A DNA stretch of 64,000 bases, taken from contig WLXD01000002.1 in the NCBI GenBank assembly GCA_012103255.1, positions 558,001 through 622,000 of the forward strand, written 5' to 3'. Below are positions 48,355 through 60,499 of the stretch, in pieces; the first letter of the stretch is position 1, and every line of letters starts with the position of its first letter. This stretch comes from Acidobacteriota bacterium. Lineage in GTDB: Bacteria; Acidobacteriota; UBA890; WLXD01. The position numbers and the translations under genes are program-made. Under the pieces are notes generated by a model. That model ran no database searches. It had not been told where the DNA came from and saw nothing but the letters and a program-made list of their open reading frames with translations.

Positions 48355-49322
48355 CTAGCCCTCCGCCGGGGGCGGGGCCGGTAGTTCTACTGGCGCCTCG
48401 GGCGCCATCTCGCCCGCTTCGATCGCGATGGGAAGGCGATTCTGCATGGGCGGCAGCGGGCAGGTGGCGAAGGGGCTCAGGGCGCATGGCGGGTTGTAGG
48501 CGCGATTGAAGTCGACCACCGTGCGACCGAACTCGTCCGGGGCATCCACCCAGACGAACCGACCGGCGCCGTAGCTGGAGAAGCCGTTGCTCGCGTCGCC
48601 GAACGCAGTGAAGAAGTTATCCGGATCGCCGGAGTCCTTCCACATATCGATTCGGTATTCGGTGCCGTCGTGCTCGAAAACCACGGCCCCAGGCGACTCC
48701 TCGTCGCCCAGCGTGCCGAACACATTGGGCACCTTGATGATCCTGGGTGGATCGTAGGCTTCGAACGTGGCGTCGAAACGCCAGTCGGCCGCGAGCTCGA
48801 AATTCGGCATGCCGGCGAAGTCAACAACGCGAGGCGAGATCGCATCCTTCACTCGCAGCGCGAGATGGTCCTCGCGCACGATCACGTACCAGCGCAGCTC
48901 CTCGAGGACCAGTTCAGGAACGCTGACGCCCTCCTGATCACGCCAGGCCGAATCGAAGATCAGCGTCTCCGCTAGCGGCGCATCGCCCACCATGATCTCC
49001 AGGCTCTCGTCAGGCTCGAAGGTCACGCGTTCCGTCGTCACCTCGAATGTTCCGAGGTGCGCGGGTACACCATCGCGGGTGTACACCAGGTCGCTCTCTT
49101 GATCCGAGCCAAACCGATACGTGCCCGGTGGCAACCAGTACAGCCCCGACAGGGAGAGCCACCCATCGGGTTTGGTCAGCTCCGCATGGCGCCACTGCCG
49201 CCACGCCTCGACATCTTCCGCGTGAGCCGCGGCATCGTAAGCAAGCAGGGGCGGTGACGCGGGCGCACAAGTCGCCGCGAGCGCAGCCAGCGCCAACGTC
49301 GCAACTCGATTCGCAGCTGTTC

Positions 49323-49326
<4 letters not shown>
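48355..49326 (-). CDS. DUF1684 family lipoprotein
   Basis: 323-residue protein with a signal and lipobox LAATC. The family signature is clear: GWLSLSGLYWLPPGTYRFGSD near residues 55-75, and the C-terminal FNRAYNPPCALSPFATCPLPP with two or three cysteines. DUF1684 is widely secreted and structurally characterised only as a beta-rich fold of unknown function. ATG 49326 overlaps the S9 peptidase stop (ATGA), so it is translated together with that enzyme. An acidic proline-rich tail (APEAPVELPAPPPAEG) ends it. Confidence 0.85.
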
Positions 49327-52250
<2,924 letters not shown>

Positions 52251-52266
52251 GTGCATCTGCTCCGGG

Positions 52267-52905
52267 TCAGGACGCGGCAGCGACGGCGGCAATGCATTGC
52301 CGCGCACGTAGCTCGATCGCGTCATAGCGTCGTTCGGAAAGATCGTCGGGGTCAAAGAGGGGGGTCACGAAGCCAACGGCAAATACGCCTGCATCGAGCC
52401 AGTCCGCAGCGTTGTCGGGAGTCACACCGCTCGTCGGCACCAGGTTCAGGAAGGGCAGCGGGCCGAGCACCATACGGGCGTAGGCCGGGCCCAGGGCTGG
52501 AGCCGGAAAGAGCTTCTGCAGCTGCGCGCCGGCTCGATGTGCCGCGTGGAGCTCAGTGGCCGTGTAGCCGCCAGGCACCGAAACCGCACCGGCTTCGACG
52601 GTGGCTCGAATCACGGATTCGTCGGTGTTGGGTGAGACGATGAACTCTGCGCCGGCCGCCAGGGCCAGCTCCACCTCGGATGTTTCCAACACGGTGCCGA
52701 CGCCGACCAGCAGGGCTTCGTCGCGGCTGGCGAAGTCGCGCACGAGTTCGTAGGCGCCGGGACAACCCAGGGTGAACTCGATGACGCGAAACCCTCCGCG
52801 CACCGCGGCGGCCATCGCGGCGGCCGCTACTTCCTGGGAATCCGTACGGATAATCGCAACGGCCCGCTCGTTCCGCAGGCGCGCCAGGCCAGGGTGATCG
52901 GTCAT
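52267..52905 (-). CDS. eda: 2-dehydro-3-deoxyphosphogluconate aldolase / 4-hydroxy-2-oxoglutarate aldolase
   Basis: 212-residue class I aldolase of the KDPG/KHG family. Schiff-base lysine is K131 in LQKLFPAP, the general base E43 in VIEFTLGCPG, and VGVGTVLE is the conserved loop. It cleaves KDPG to pyruvate and glyceraldehyde-3-phosphate (Entner-Doudoroff) or KHG to pyruvate and glyoxylate. No edd or kinase is in the window. ATG 52905; an upstream extension would overlap the 5' region of the divergent DUF6503 gene. Pyruvate produced here links with 2-oxoacid uptake by the TakP-like system only loosely. Confidence 0.9.
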   Translation of the reverse strand: MTDHPGLARLRNERAVAIIRTDSQEVAAAAMAAAVRGGFRVIEFTLGCPGAYELVRDFASRDEALLVGVGTVLETSEVELALAAGAEFIVSPNTDESVIRATVEAGAVSVPGGYTATELHAAHRAGAQLQKLFPAPALGPAYARMVLGPLPFLNLVPTSGVTPDNAADWLDAGVFAVGFVTPLFDPDDLSERRYDAIELRARQCIAAVAAAS

Positions 52906-53050
52906 CAAAAAGCAGCCTCGCCATCGTGACAGCCGTCGGGGCCATCGAGGCCGCGAGGGTAATCCGTTACATGGGGCGCCGACAAGGCGTTGTCGCGGCA
53001 CGGCGGATGCGATTGACTTGCTGTGTCCGCTCCGCACGATCGAGGTAAGC

Positions 53051-53797
53051 ATGCGCACGATGTTCCGTACCCTGTCTGCAGTCTCCATGGCAGCTCTGGT
53101 GGCCTTTGCCTTTCCGCTGACCGGCCAGGAGATGTCCGCGACCGATGTTCTCGACCGGAGCATTGAATTCCACGATCCGGACGGACTGTGGAGCTCGGGC
53201 AGCTTCAGCTTCAATCTCGTCCAGACCTTGCCGATCATGGGCACCCGCACCACGGAACTCATCATCGACAACGGCGCCAGCAAATTCTGGATGAAGATGG
53301 AGCGTTTCGGTCGGGTTACCGAGACCACGGTGACCGGCGATGAGTGCTGGACCACCTTCAACGGTTCGAGCGAATTCACCGAGCAGGAGACGGAGCGCTT
53401 CCAGCTGAGCTGTGACCGGATGTTGCGCTGGCGCGACTACTACACATACCTCTACGGACTGCCGATGAAGCTCCGTGACGAGGGCACCATCGTCGACCCG
53501 CTGGCGGTACGCACCGAATTCGAAGGCGAAGAGGTATGGCAGGTCCGGGTCACCTACGATCCGGAAGTGGGCACCGACACCTGGTACTTCTATTTCAGCC
53601 CCGAGGACTACTCGTTGACCGGCTATCGCTTCTATCACGACGAGTCGGCCAACGATGGTGAGTACATCATCCTGGACCGTATCCAGGATGGCGATATGCG
53701 TATCCCGAAGGTGCGGTCGTGGTTCCGCAACAACGACGACGAACTGCTCGGCACGGACAAGCTGATGGGAATGGAACGGATCAGCCGTGACCGCTGA
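53051..53797 (+). CDS. Exported DUF6503-like protein (LolA-type fold)
   Basis: 248 residues with a signal peptide (MRTMFRTLSAVSMAALVAFAFPL, cleavage near TGQ). The mature part shows alternating beta strands with TTELIIDNGASKFWMKMERF and WQVRVTYDPEVGTDTWYFYFSPEDYSLTGY-like (shortened) segments, typical of LolA/LppX-like or DUF6503 proteins that may cradle lipids. Two cysteines (DECW, LSCDRM) may pair. ATG 53051 follows GAGGT. It overlaps the M20 peptidase start by 11 bases, so the two are coupled. Confidence 0.78.
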   Translation: MRTMFRTLSAVSMAALVAFAFPLTGQEMSATDVLDRSIEFHDPDGLWSSGSFSFNLVQTLPIMGTRTTELIIDNGASKFWMKMERFGRVTETTVTGDECWTTFNGSSEFTEQETERFQLSCDRMLRWRDYYTYLYGLPMKLRDEGTIVDPLAVRTEFEGEEVWQVRVTYDPEVGTDTWYFYFSPEDYSLTGYRFYHDESANDGEYIILDRIQDGDMRIPKVRSWFRNNDDELLGTDKLMGMERISRDR

Positions 53798-54953
53798 CCT
53801 CGATCGCTGCGTCGACTTCGCCCAACGTCTCATCCGTACTGAAGGGCTACCGGGCGACGAACAGTCCACCGCGGAGCTCGTGCGCGACGAGATGACGGCG
53901 CTGGGCTATTCGGACGTTGAAATCGACGGAGCTGGCAACGTGCTCGGCCGGATTCCCGGCGGAGACCGCACCCCGATGATGTTCAACACCCACCTCGATC
54001 ATGTCGACGTGGGAGATCACGCACAGTGGCCACACCCTCCCTTCGGTGGCGAGATCCACGATGACTGCCTCTGGGGTCGTGGTGCGGTCGACATCAAGGG
54101 CCCGCTCGCAGCGCAGGTCTACGGTGTCGCTCGGCTGCTCGAGGATTCCCAATCGCCGGCCGGGGACGTATGGGTGAGCGCAGTAGTCCAGGAGGAGATC
54201 GGTGGCGTCGGTGCGCGCTTCATGGCGGAGTCACGCCACTTCCCGGTTGTCATCATTGGCGAGCCCAGCCGCAACCAGCTACGCCGCGGTCACCGCGGGC
54301 GGTCGCTTCTCACGGTGCACATCACAGGTCGCAGTGTGCACGCGAGCGTGCCGGAACTGGGTGTGAGCCCGTACGACGTGCTGGCCAAGGTCCTATCGCG
54401 TTTGCCGGAGCTCGAGATGGCTCAGCAAGACGATCTCGGTGCAAGCTCGGTAGCGCCGACTCTGATCCGGACCGACCAGACGAGCAGCAACGTCATTCCG
54501 GCGGAGATCTGGCTGGACTGCGACTGGCGTCATGTTCCGGGCGAGACCGGATTCGACGCCCAGACCAAGCTCCAGGAGCTACTCGATGAATGCCTCGTCG
54601 AGGGCGCAACGGCCGAGGCGGTGCTGCCCATCAAAGAGCTAGCAACCTGGACCGGCCATACGGCGCGCATGCAGGGCAACAATCCTGCCTACATCCTGCC
54701 AGAGGATCACGCCGCGCTGAACGTTGCCCGTTCGGCCCTCGAGCCCATCATCGGCCCGACCGACTCTGTTGGGACATGGAACTTCGCCACGGACGGCGGC
54801 CACTTCTCGGCGGCAGGCATGGTCTGCATCGGTTTCGGCCCGGGCGACGAAGGACTCGCGCACACCGTGAAGGAGCATGTACCGATCGAGCAACTCGAAA
54901 CGGCTCTGGATGGCAACGCCGCGCTGGCCAGGGCGCTGGCCGGAGCAGACTGA
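53787..54953 (+). CDS. M20 family metallopeptidase (ArgE/DapE/YgeY-like)
   Basis: 388 residues. Metal ligands and catalytic residues are in order: NTHLDHVD (H69), GRGAVDIKGP (D102), QEEIGGVGA (E136 and E137), GEPS, and a late His in EGLAHTVKEHV. It probably hydrolyses an N-acyl-amino-acid or peptide in the cytoplasm; DapE versus ArgE versus YgeY cannot be separated. GTG 53787 overlaps the preceding gene by 11 bases. The DUF6116 gene starts one base after its stop. Confidence 0.92.
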   Translation: MTADLDRCVDFAQRLIRTEGLPGDEQSTAELVRDEMTALGYSDVEIDGAGNVLGRIPGGDRTPMMFNTHLDHVDVGDHAQWPHPPFGGEIHDDCLWGRGAVDIKGPLAAQVYGVARLLEDSQSPAGDVWVSAVVQEEIGGVGARFMAESRHFPVVIIGEPSRNQLRRGHRGRSLLTVHITGRSVHASVPELGVSPYDVLAKVLSRLPELEMAQQDDLGASSVAPTLIRTDQTSSNVIPAEIWLDCDWRHVPGETGFDAQTKLQELLDECLVEGATAEAVLPIKELATWTGHTARMQGNNPAYILPEDHAALNVARSALEPIIGPTDSVGTWNFATDGGHFSAAGMVCIGFGPGDEGLAHTVKEHVPIEQLETALDGNAALARALAGAD

Positions 54954-54954
54954 C

Positions 54955-55188
54955 GTGCGTTCACCGCTAATCGCACTACTCATGCAGTTCTTCGGGCGAC
55001 TGCGCTACCCCTGGCTGTTCGCGATCGCCGCCACGCTCTTTCTGTTCGACCTGGTGATCCCGGACCTGCTGCCATTGGCCGACGAGATCCTGCTCGCCGT
55101 CGTCACCGTGCTGCTCGCGAGCCGCAAGAACGAACGCGCCGACGAGCCGGAATCTGGCGACGTGATCGACATCACTCCCGAAGACTAG
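54955..55188 (+). CDS. DUF6116 family small membrane protein
   Basis: 77 residues from GTG 54955. One or two helices spanning LRYPWLFAIAATLFLFDLVIPDLLPLADEILL-type residues (about 15-45), then ASRKNERADEPESGD. The motif FDLVIPDLLPLADEI is a good match for DUF6116, a family of unknown function known from Gammaproteobacteria. It is in the same transcript as the M20 peptidase. Its last four bases overlap the convergent DUF6768 gene. Confidence 0.78.
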   Translation: MRSPLIALLMQFFGRLRYPWLFAIAATLFLFDLVIPDLLPLADEILLAVVTVLLASRKNERADEPESGDVIDITPED

Positions 55189-55589
55189 GACGGTTCGCCC
55201 TCCCCCACCGTGGCGTCAATGCGCGTGCTCAGGTGCACGACCTGAAGCTCCAGCCGTTTGAGTTCGCGCGTGAGGGCGTAGCGCTGCATCTGCAGCCACG
55301 ACCACATCTTGATGGCCCAGAGGGCCCAGGCACAGCCTACGAACGCGAGCCCCCACCGGAGCGCGGTGAGCGCCTCGTCCGCGGCCAGGAACTTCGACAG
55401 CGTCCACACGCCGAGCCCCAGGGCCACCAGCGCCTCGATGGCCGCCACGACGTGGAACCAACGGAGTCGGCTCCGGAACAGATCGCCGGCCATCTGCAGC
55501 GGCGTGGGATCTACCAGTTCGTCCCACACCTTGCGTTCCTCGTCACCTAGCGCTTCGCGCAGCGCATCATCGAATTTGTCCATCTTCAT
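55185..55589 (-). CDS. DUF6768 family membrane protein
   Basis: 134 residues. An N-terminal MDKFDDALREAL segment precedes two hydrophobic helices (VVAAIEALVALGLGVW and WGLAFVGCAWALWAIKMW), then a C-terminal coiled-coil-like stretch (LTRELKRLELQVVHL). The DUF6768 family is usually found next to an ECF sigma factor, as here (ATGA overlap with the sigma stop). An anti-sigma or signal-transducing role is likely from context but not shown. Confidence 0.82.
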   Translation of the reverse strand: MKMDKFDDALREALGDEERKVWDELVDPTPLQMAGDLFRSRLRWFHVVAAIEALVALGLGVWTLSKFLAADEALTALRWGLAFVGCAWALWAIKMWSWLQMQRYALTRELKRLELQVVHLSTRIDATVGEGEPS

Positions 55590-55906
55590 TCCTCCATCGT
55601 CTTCCGCAGGCGTGCTCGGAGATGAAACAGCCTGGATTTCACGGTTCCAGCGGGTATGTCCATGGCCTCGGCGATTGCGGTCACGCCGAGGCCGTCGAAG
55701 TAAAAGAGAGTCAACAGAGTTCGTTGCTCAGGCGGCAGCGCACGAACGGCCTTTCGCAACTGGGCAACGAGGCTTGCGCGATCACCGGAATCTGCGTCGT
55801 CGGGGCCGCTTTCGGTCGCAGTCTCCGTAAGTGCGCCGTCGAACGGAACGTCGCGCCTGCGATCGCGCTGAGCGCGTCGGATACGGTCCGCGCACTTGTT
55901 GCGCAC
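55586..55906 (-). CDS. ECF sigma-70 factor, C-terminal (region 4) part
   Basis: Continuation of the sigma factor in the correct frame: RNKCADRIRRAQRDRRRD (end of region 2.4), a Glu/Asp-rich linker, and region 4 with RALPPEQRTLLTLFYFDGLG and AEAMDIPAGTVKSRLFH. The sequence is intact to its stop, which overlaps DUF6768 (ATGA). If the indel is real the sigma factor is dead, since a fragment starting at GTG 55906 lacks region 2. If it is an assembly error this is a working ECF system with DUF6768. Confidence 0.83.
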   Translation of the reverse strand: MRNKCADRIRRAQRDRRRDVPFDGALTETATESGPDDADSGDRASLVAQLRKAVRALPPEQRTLLTLFYFDGLGVTAIAEAMDIPAGTVKSRLFHLRARLRKTMEE

Positions 55907-56145
55907 AATCCGATACGCCCAGCAAACCGGTTGGGATCATCGAGACGGCGGAGTCCCCTGGCGATCGCCACCCAAGAATCCTGCACCGCGTCGGTGGCGG
56001 CCGTGGCGTCGCCCAGCAGGCGCGCCGCATGTGCCAGCAGACGACGCTGCCAGCGTCCCGCGAGCGTTTCGAACGCCCCGGAGTCGCCCGACTGACACCG
56101 CAGCACCAGGATCGCGTCGATGACCTGATCTTGTGACCGCGTCAT
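55711..56145 (-). CDS. ECF sigma-70 factor, N-terminal (region 2) part, frameshifted
   Basis: From ATG 56145 (AAGGA at a good spacing) the protein reads as sigma-70 region 2: CQSGDSGAFETLAGRWQRRL and DAVQDSWVAIARGLRRLDDP. After NRFAG near position 55920 the frame degenerates and reads on to an unrelated stop at 55711. The expected WAYRIVRNKC is in the next frame. Adding one base between positions 55920 and 55921 (gct-tgg-gcg) restores an ordinary ECF sigma factor of about 185 residues. Confidence 0.83.
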   Translation of the reverse strand: MTRSQDQVIDAILVLRCQSGDSGAFETLAGRWQRRLLAHAARLLGDATAATDAVQDSWVAIARGLRRLDDPNRFAGRIGLCATSARTVSDALSAIAGATFRSTAHLRRLRPKAAPTTQIPVIAQASLPSCERPFVRCRLSNELC

Positions 56146-56220
56146 GGGGTTCCTTCGATCTCGTGATCTTCTACCCACTCAGTCGTCGGACAGCGTCGGC
56201 GGTTCAACGCAATCGGCGAC

Positions 56221-57687
56221 TCAGTCCACGACGAACTGCGCCACGTGGCCTTCATCCATCGGCCGGGTCGCGAGCGACACCGTGATGAGCACCACCAGGT
56301 TCACGAGGAGCCCGAAGATACCGGGCTGGATCTGCTGCCACTGCAACGCCGGGAACCACTGGAAGATGATCACGGTGCCGCAGCCGGCGACGAGACCAGC
56401 GAGGATCCCCTGGGGGGTGGAGCGCGCCCAGTACAGCGTCGACAACATCACCGGAGCGATCTGCACCAGGAAGCCGTACGACATGAGCAACAGCGCCACC
56501 AGTGAGACTTCGGAGACGATCGCGAAGTAGTAGGCCAGCAACGAGATCAGAATCAGAAGAATGCGGATCAGGCGCGTCTGCTCGCCGTCCGTGAGTTTGC
56601 GCGGATACAGCACGCAGCAGAAGTCGCGCACCATGATCGAGCCTGCCGCATGGAGCAGCGCGTCACCGGTGGACATCGAGGCCGCCAGAGCACCGGCGCA
56701 AAAAAGGCCGACGACGACAGCCGGCAGGTCCATCGACATGAGGATCGTGGGCAGGATCGCCTCATTCGGCGTGACGCCCGGGTAGCGCAGAATCCCGGCG
56801 AAGCCGATGAAGAGAATCGGAATCAGGAAGATCTGGAAGGTCGGATAGAAGATCACCGTCTTCTTCAGGACGTCGTCACTGCGCGCCGTATAGATCTTCA
56901 TGAAGTAGTGCGGCCAGAGCGAGAACCCGATCGCCGAAACCGCAATGGCGCTCCCGTATCCACCCCAGGTCCACGCCGCACCAGCTGCGTCCAGGCCGGG
57001 GGGCGCGAGCATCTCGGGCACGGCCGCCGCCAGTTCGGTGAACATGGCCCCTACGCCACCGTAGAGCTTGTATGGCAGATACAGCCCGAGGCCCCAGGCG
57101 AGGACCATCATGAAGATGCCCTGGAATGTGTTCGTCCAGCCCACGCCCATCACGCCCGAGGCCAGCACGTAGATCACGACAACGCCGTAGGCAATGGCGG
57201 CGCCAAGCCACTCGGGCACGCGTCCCTCGGTCACCACATTGAAGACGTAGCCCGCTCCGCGCATCTGCAGCGTGAGGTAAGGCACGAAGGCGGCGAGGCT
57301 GATGATCGCCAGAATTGCCGAGAGCCACCGCGATTGAAAACGGTGCGCGAACAGCTCGGCCTGGGTCACGTAACCGAACTGGCGACCGAGCGCGGCGACC
57401 CGTGGCCCGAAGGCGTACCAGGGAATCAAGCCGACGGTTCCGTAGGCCAGGATGTAGAAGGCCGCGGCGCCACGTGAGTACGCCCATCCGGGCCCGCCCA
57501 GGAAAGCGAACGCAGAGAAGATCGACGCGCCCATGACGAAGTAGAGGATCAGAAACCCGAGCGTGCGATCGCCGGCAATGTAACCCTCGGGCCCCTTCGA
57601 TGCGTTGCGGCCCGACAACAGCCCGACTCCGAGCGAGACCAGCAGATATCCAACTGCCACGCTCGTGACGATGACCCAGGCGGGCAT
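56221..57687 (-). CDS. Sodium:solute symporter (SSS family)
   Basis: 488-residue SSS carrier with about 13 helices. Conserved features: GYIAGDRTLGF early, GGPGWAYSRGAAAFYI, LTLQMRGAGYVF and the helix-8 Na-site segment CAGALAASMSTGDALLHAAGSI. ATG 57687 overlaps the DUF3311 stop by one base (TGATG) with GGGAG upstream; ATG 57705 is an alternative. The substrate is not known; DUF3311-paired symporters are annotated as pantothenate- or acetate-like, with no direct evidence here. It lies 75 bases before the sigma factor start, on the same strand. Confidence 0.9.
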   Translation of the reverse strand: MPAWVIVTSVAVGYLLVSLGVGLLSGRNASKGPEGYIAGDRTLGFLILYFVMGASIFSAFAFLGGPGWAYSRGAAAFYILAYGTVGLIPWYAFGPRVAALGRQFGYVTQAELFAHRFQSRWLSAILAIISLAAFVPYLTLQMRGAGYVFNVVTEGRVPEWLGAAIAYGVVVIYVLASGVMGVGWTNTFQGIFMMVLAWGLGLYLPYKLYGGVGAMFTELAAAVPEMLAPPGLDAAGAAWTWGGYGSAIAVSAIGFSLWPHYFMKIYTARSDDVLKKTVIFYPTFQIFLIPILFIGFAGILRYPGVTPNEAILPTILMSMDLPAVVVGLFCAGALAASMSTGDALLHAAGSIMVRDFCCVLYPRKLTDGEQTRLIRILLILISLLAYYFAIVSEVSLVALLLMSYGFLVQIAPVMLSTLYWARSTPQGILAGLVAGCGTVIIFQWFPALQWQQIQPGIFGLLVNLVVLITVSLATRPMDEGHVAQFVVD

Positions 57688-57929
57688 CAGCTGCGCGACT
57701 CCCATCGATACATGGCGAACGCCACGCCGAACGACGCGACGAGCAAGAATGCCAGCCAGAAGAGAGAGAACGGCATTCCCAGGACGAGCGGGCGAACGCG
57801 GGCGAACGGCGTGTACAGCGGCCACAGCATCGCGGCAGCAACGAACACGAACCATCCGGTTACGGCGCGGTACACGCGGCGCTGCGTGGCGCTCAGTTTG
57901 CTGGAGAAGAATCGCGGGGAGAGGCGCAA
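57687..57929 (-). CDS. DUF3311 family small membrane subunit
   Basis: 80 residues with two hydrophobic helices (FVFVAAAMLWPLYTPF and PFSLFWLAFLLVASFGVAF) joined by a short loop with Arg. It is the standard small partner found directly upstream of SSS symporters. One-base coupling (TGATG) supports a joint complex. Start TTG 57929 is likely from length, though the SD is poor. Confidence 0.8.
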   Translation of the reverse strand: MRLSPRFFSSKLSATQRRVYRAVTGWFVFVAAAMLWPLYTPFARVRPLVLGMPFSLFWLAFLLVASFGVAFAMYRWESRS

Positions 57930-57996
57930 CGGTCATCCCGGGTTGGCGGAAACCGCGCCTAGCCTACTCAGGCGGCTGCCGCGACGCCAACCGGGA

Positions 57997-58175
57997 CTAG
58001 CTGCGCAGAGCCTCCACCGGTGCGATTCGCGAAGCACGAGCGGCCGGGATCACGCAGGCAAGAAGCCCGGTGGTCCCGAGCGCCGTCAGAACGAGTCCGT
58101 AGACACCGAGATCACGCGGGTCCACCTGGAACAGCACGAGCTCCAGACCGCCGGCCGCCAGAATCGCCAGCCCCA
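57997..58175 (-). CDS. ADOP-type permease, C-terminal continuation
   Basis: Reading frame with GLAILAAGGLELVLFQVDP, a helix with LGTTGLLACVIPAARA and the ending SRIAPVEALRS, which is the standard ADOP/FtsX C-terminus (compare APVAALRQD in the other ADOP). It fits after VLGG when one G is removed in the GGTGGGG run (plus strand 58171-58180). The full protein would be about 806 residues. Confidence 0.8.
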
Positions 58176-60418
58176 CCGCCAAGCACGAGGCCCGCAGCGA
58201 CCTGCCACAGGCCCTGCCGCACGACGAGGCGGAGCACATCTGCAGCCTGTGCACCGAGTGCCATGCGAATGCCAACCTCCTGCTCGCGGCGGCCGACGGC
58301 GAACGACATCACGCCGTAGAGCCCGATCGCGGCGAGGAACAGGGCGACTCCGCCGAACACCATGAACAGCATCCCGAAGACGTTGAAGAACCATGTGTTC
58401 TGATCGATCTCGGTCTGCAGCGTCTGCACCCAGTAGAGCGGGATGTTGGCGTCCAGACCGACCACGGTCTGTCGTACCCGATCCGACAGCTGCATGGACT
58501 CGCTGGTGCCCCGCACAACGATGCTCATGAAGCGACGATCGGCCTGCTCCAGCGGAACGTAGAACCCTTGCGGCGGCTGCTGACCCGGATTGCCTACACC
58601 CTCCATGTACATGTCCGGCGCTACGCCGACGATGGTCAGCCAGGCGTTGCCGTCGCCGTCCTCAGTGCCTTCTTTGAACCGACGGCCGACGGGATCCACA
58701 CCGGGGAAGAACCGCTCGACGAAGCTTGTGTTCACAATGGCCACAGGTAGCCCGTCCGCCGTGTCCTCGGGGTTGAAGTCACGCCCCTGCAGAAGATCCG
58801 TTTCGAACGTGTCGAAGTATCCCGGGGCAGTCACCGCAACGTTGGCAAGCGGGTGATCTTCGCGTGCCGCGTAAGCCTCGCCCTCCACCGAGAGCCGGCT
58901 CATACCGCCCCGGAAGGTCCCGGGCATGGCATCAACAAGAGTCGCAGCCTCGACTCCCGGCTGATCGTTCAGTTGGCGCGTCAATTCACTGAAGAACTCT
59001 CGGCGCTGTTCGACCTCGGGGTAGTCCGCCTCGAACAGGCCCAGCCGCGCCGAGTACACGTCGGTCCGGAAGCCCGGATCGAGTGTGCGGAGCTGCGTGA
59101 CGCTCTTGATCATCAAACCGGCGCCCACGAGGAGGCCACACGACAGCGCCACCTCGGCGACCACCAGTCCACGGCTGATGCGGCCCATGCGGAAGCTGGA
59201 GGAGCCGCGCGTCTCGTCCTTCAAAATGTCGTTGAGGTTCGCGCCCGTGATCTGCCAGGCAGGCACGACGCCGGCCATCACAGCCGCAACCCCGACCGTC
59301 GCCGCGGCAAACGCCATGACCTGCCAGTCGAGAGCTACTGTGATCCAGAAGGGAACCTGGATCGTGGCGAGATGCCCGTTGAACCACTGCACGCCGTAGT
59401 AGGCGATCGCCATGCCGAGCGCGCCACCGATCGCGGACAGCACCAACGCTTCGGTAAGCATCTGCCCGATGACGCGACGGCGACTGGCTCCGAGAGCAGC
59501 GCGCACCGCGACCTCGCGTGATCGATCCAGCGCTCGCGAGAGCAGCAAGTTCGCGACGTTGGCGCACGCGATGAGCAACACCATGAACACGGCGCCCTGC
59601 ATTGTCCAGAGCATCGCGATCGTCTGCGGGTCAATGAACTCGCGGACATACGGAACCACGCCCGCACGCACACCTTCGTTGCTCTCGGGATACTCCGACT
59701 CGAGTCTTTCGGCGATGCCGTTGAGCTCGGCCAGCGCCGTTTCGATCTCGACCCCATCTCGAAGCCGGCCCAGCGCGTTGAGCTGCCGGTTCTGGCCGCG
59801 GTCGGCCGTGGTCGTATCGATCGCCAGTGCGGTCCACGCCTCCTCGGCCATCGGGAAGGCGAACCCTTCGGGCATCACGCCCACGATGGTCCCTGGACGC
59901 CCATTGATGCGAATCTGCTCCCCGACCACGCTCGGATCGCCGTCGTAGTGGTTCTGCCACATCGTGTAGCCGAGCAGCAGCACCGCATCCGCACCCGGCC
60001 GCGCATCGTCGGCTGTGAAGAGACGGCCAACGTGCGGCTGCGCGCCGAGCAATTCGAATACTTCCGGCATCATGAAGGCGCCTTCGTAGCGCACCGGACG
60101 TTCGCTCCCACTGATATTGATCGTGCCCTGGTAGTAGGCGGCGATGTCCTCGAACGTCGTCTGCTGCGAGCGCCAGTCCTGATACTCGTAGTGGTCGATG
60201 CCCATCCCGTTGATGCCGAGCGACGGATTCGTCTGATCCAGATGCACGAGCTCGGCGGGCTCTTCAAACGGCAGGTCGCCCAAGGCGCCGTGGACGATCG
60301 AGTACATCGTCGTGGTCAGCCCGATGCCCAGCGCCAGGGCCAGAATCGCGATGATCGAAACCGTCGGCTGCTTCACGACCATGCGGAGGCCGTAGCGAAT
60401 ATCGTTAGCGAAGTTCAT
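58112..60418 (-). CDS. ADOP-type MacB/FtsX permease, main part (frameshifted near the end)
   Basis: 768 residues from ATG 60418. N-terminal helix MNFANDIRYGLRMVVKQP, periplasmic MacB-like domain (about 50-270), FtsX half with CANVANLLLSRALDRSREVAVR, a second periplasmic domain with GVEAATLVDAMPGTFRGG and PVAIVNTSFVERFFP, then the last FtsX half up to REQEVGIRMALGAQAAD. After VAAGLVLGG (position about 58175) the frame becomes unrelated and stops at 58112. The true ending is in the next frame (separate entry). No PadR or ATPase is next to it. It is 67 bases upstream of DUF3311 on the same strand. Confidence 0.87.
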   Translation of the reverse strand: MNFANDIRYGLRMVVKQPTVSIIAILALALGIGLTTTMYSIVHGALGDLPFEEPAELVHLDQTNPSLGINGMGIDHYEYQDWRSQQTTFEDIAAYYQGTINISGSERPVRYEGAFMMPEVFELLGAQPHVGRLFTADDARPGADAVLLLGYTMWQNHYDGDPSVVGEQIRINGRPGTIVGVMPEGFAFPMAEEAWTALAIDTTTADRGQNRQLNALGRLRDGVEIETALAELNGIAERLESEYPESNEGVRAGVVPYVREFIDPQTIAMLWTMQGAVFMVLLIACANVANLLLSRALDRSREVAVRAALGASRRRVIGQMLTEALVLSAIGGALGMAIAYYGVQWFNGHLATIQVPFWITVALDWQVMAFAAATVGVAAVMAGVVPAWQITGANLNDILKDETRGSSSFRMGRISRGLVVAEVALSCGLLVGAGLMIKSVTQLRTLDPGFRTDVYSARLGLFEADYPEVEQRREFFSELTRQLNDQPGVEAATLVDAMPGTFRGGMSRLSVEGEAYAAREDHPLANVAVTAPGYFDTFETDLLQGRDFNPEDTADGLPVAIVNTSFVERFFPGVDPVGRRFKEGTEDGDGNAWLTIVGVAPDMYMEGVGNPGQQPPQGFYVPLEQADRRFMSIVVRGTSESMQLSDRVRQTVVGLDANIPLYWVQTLQTEIDQNTWFFNVFGMLFMVFGGVALFLAAIGLYGVMSFAVGRREQEVGIRMALGAQAADVLRLVVRQGLWQVAAGLVLGGGAGDSGGRRSGARAVPGGPA

Positions 60419-60499
60419 GGTGCGCCAGGGTCAGGGTAGAGGTTCGTTTTCCTCTCCCTTTAACGCCGACCGCAACCATCAGGTTTCGTTATTTCGTGC

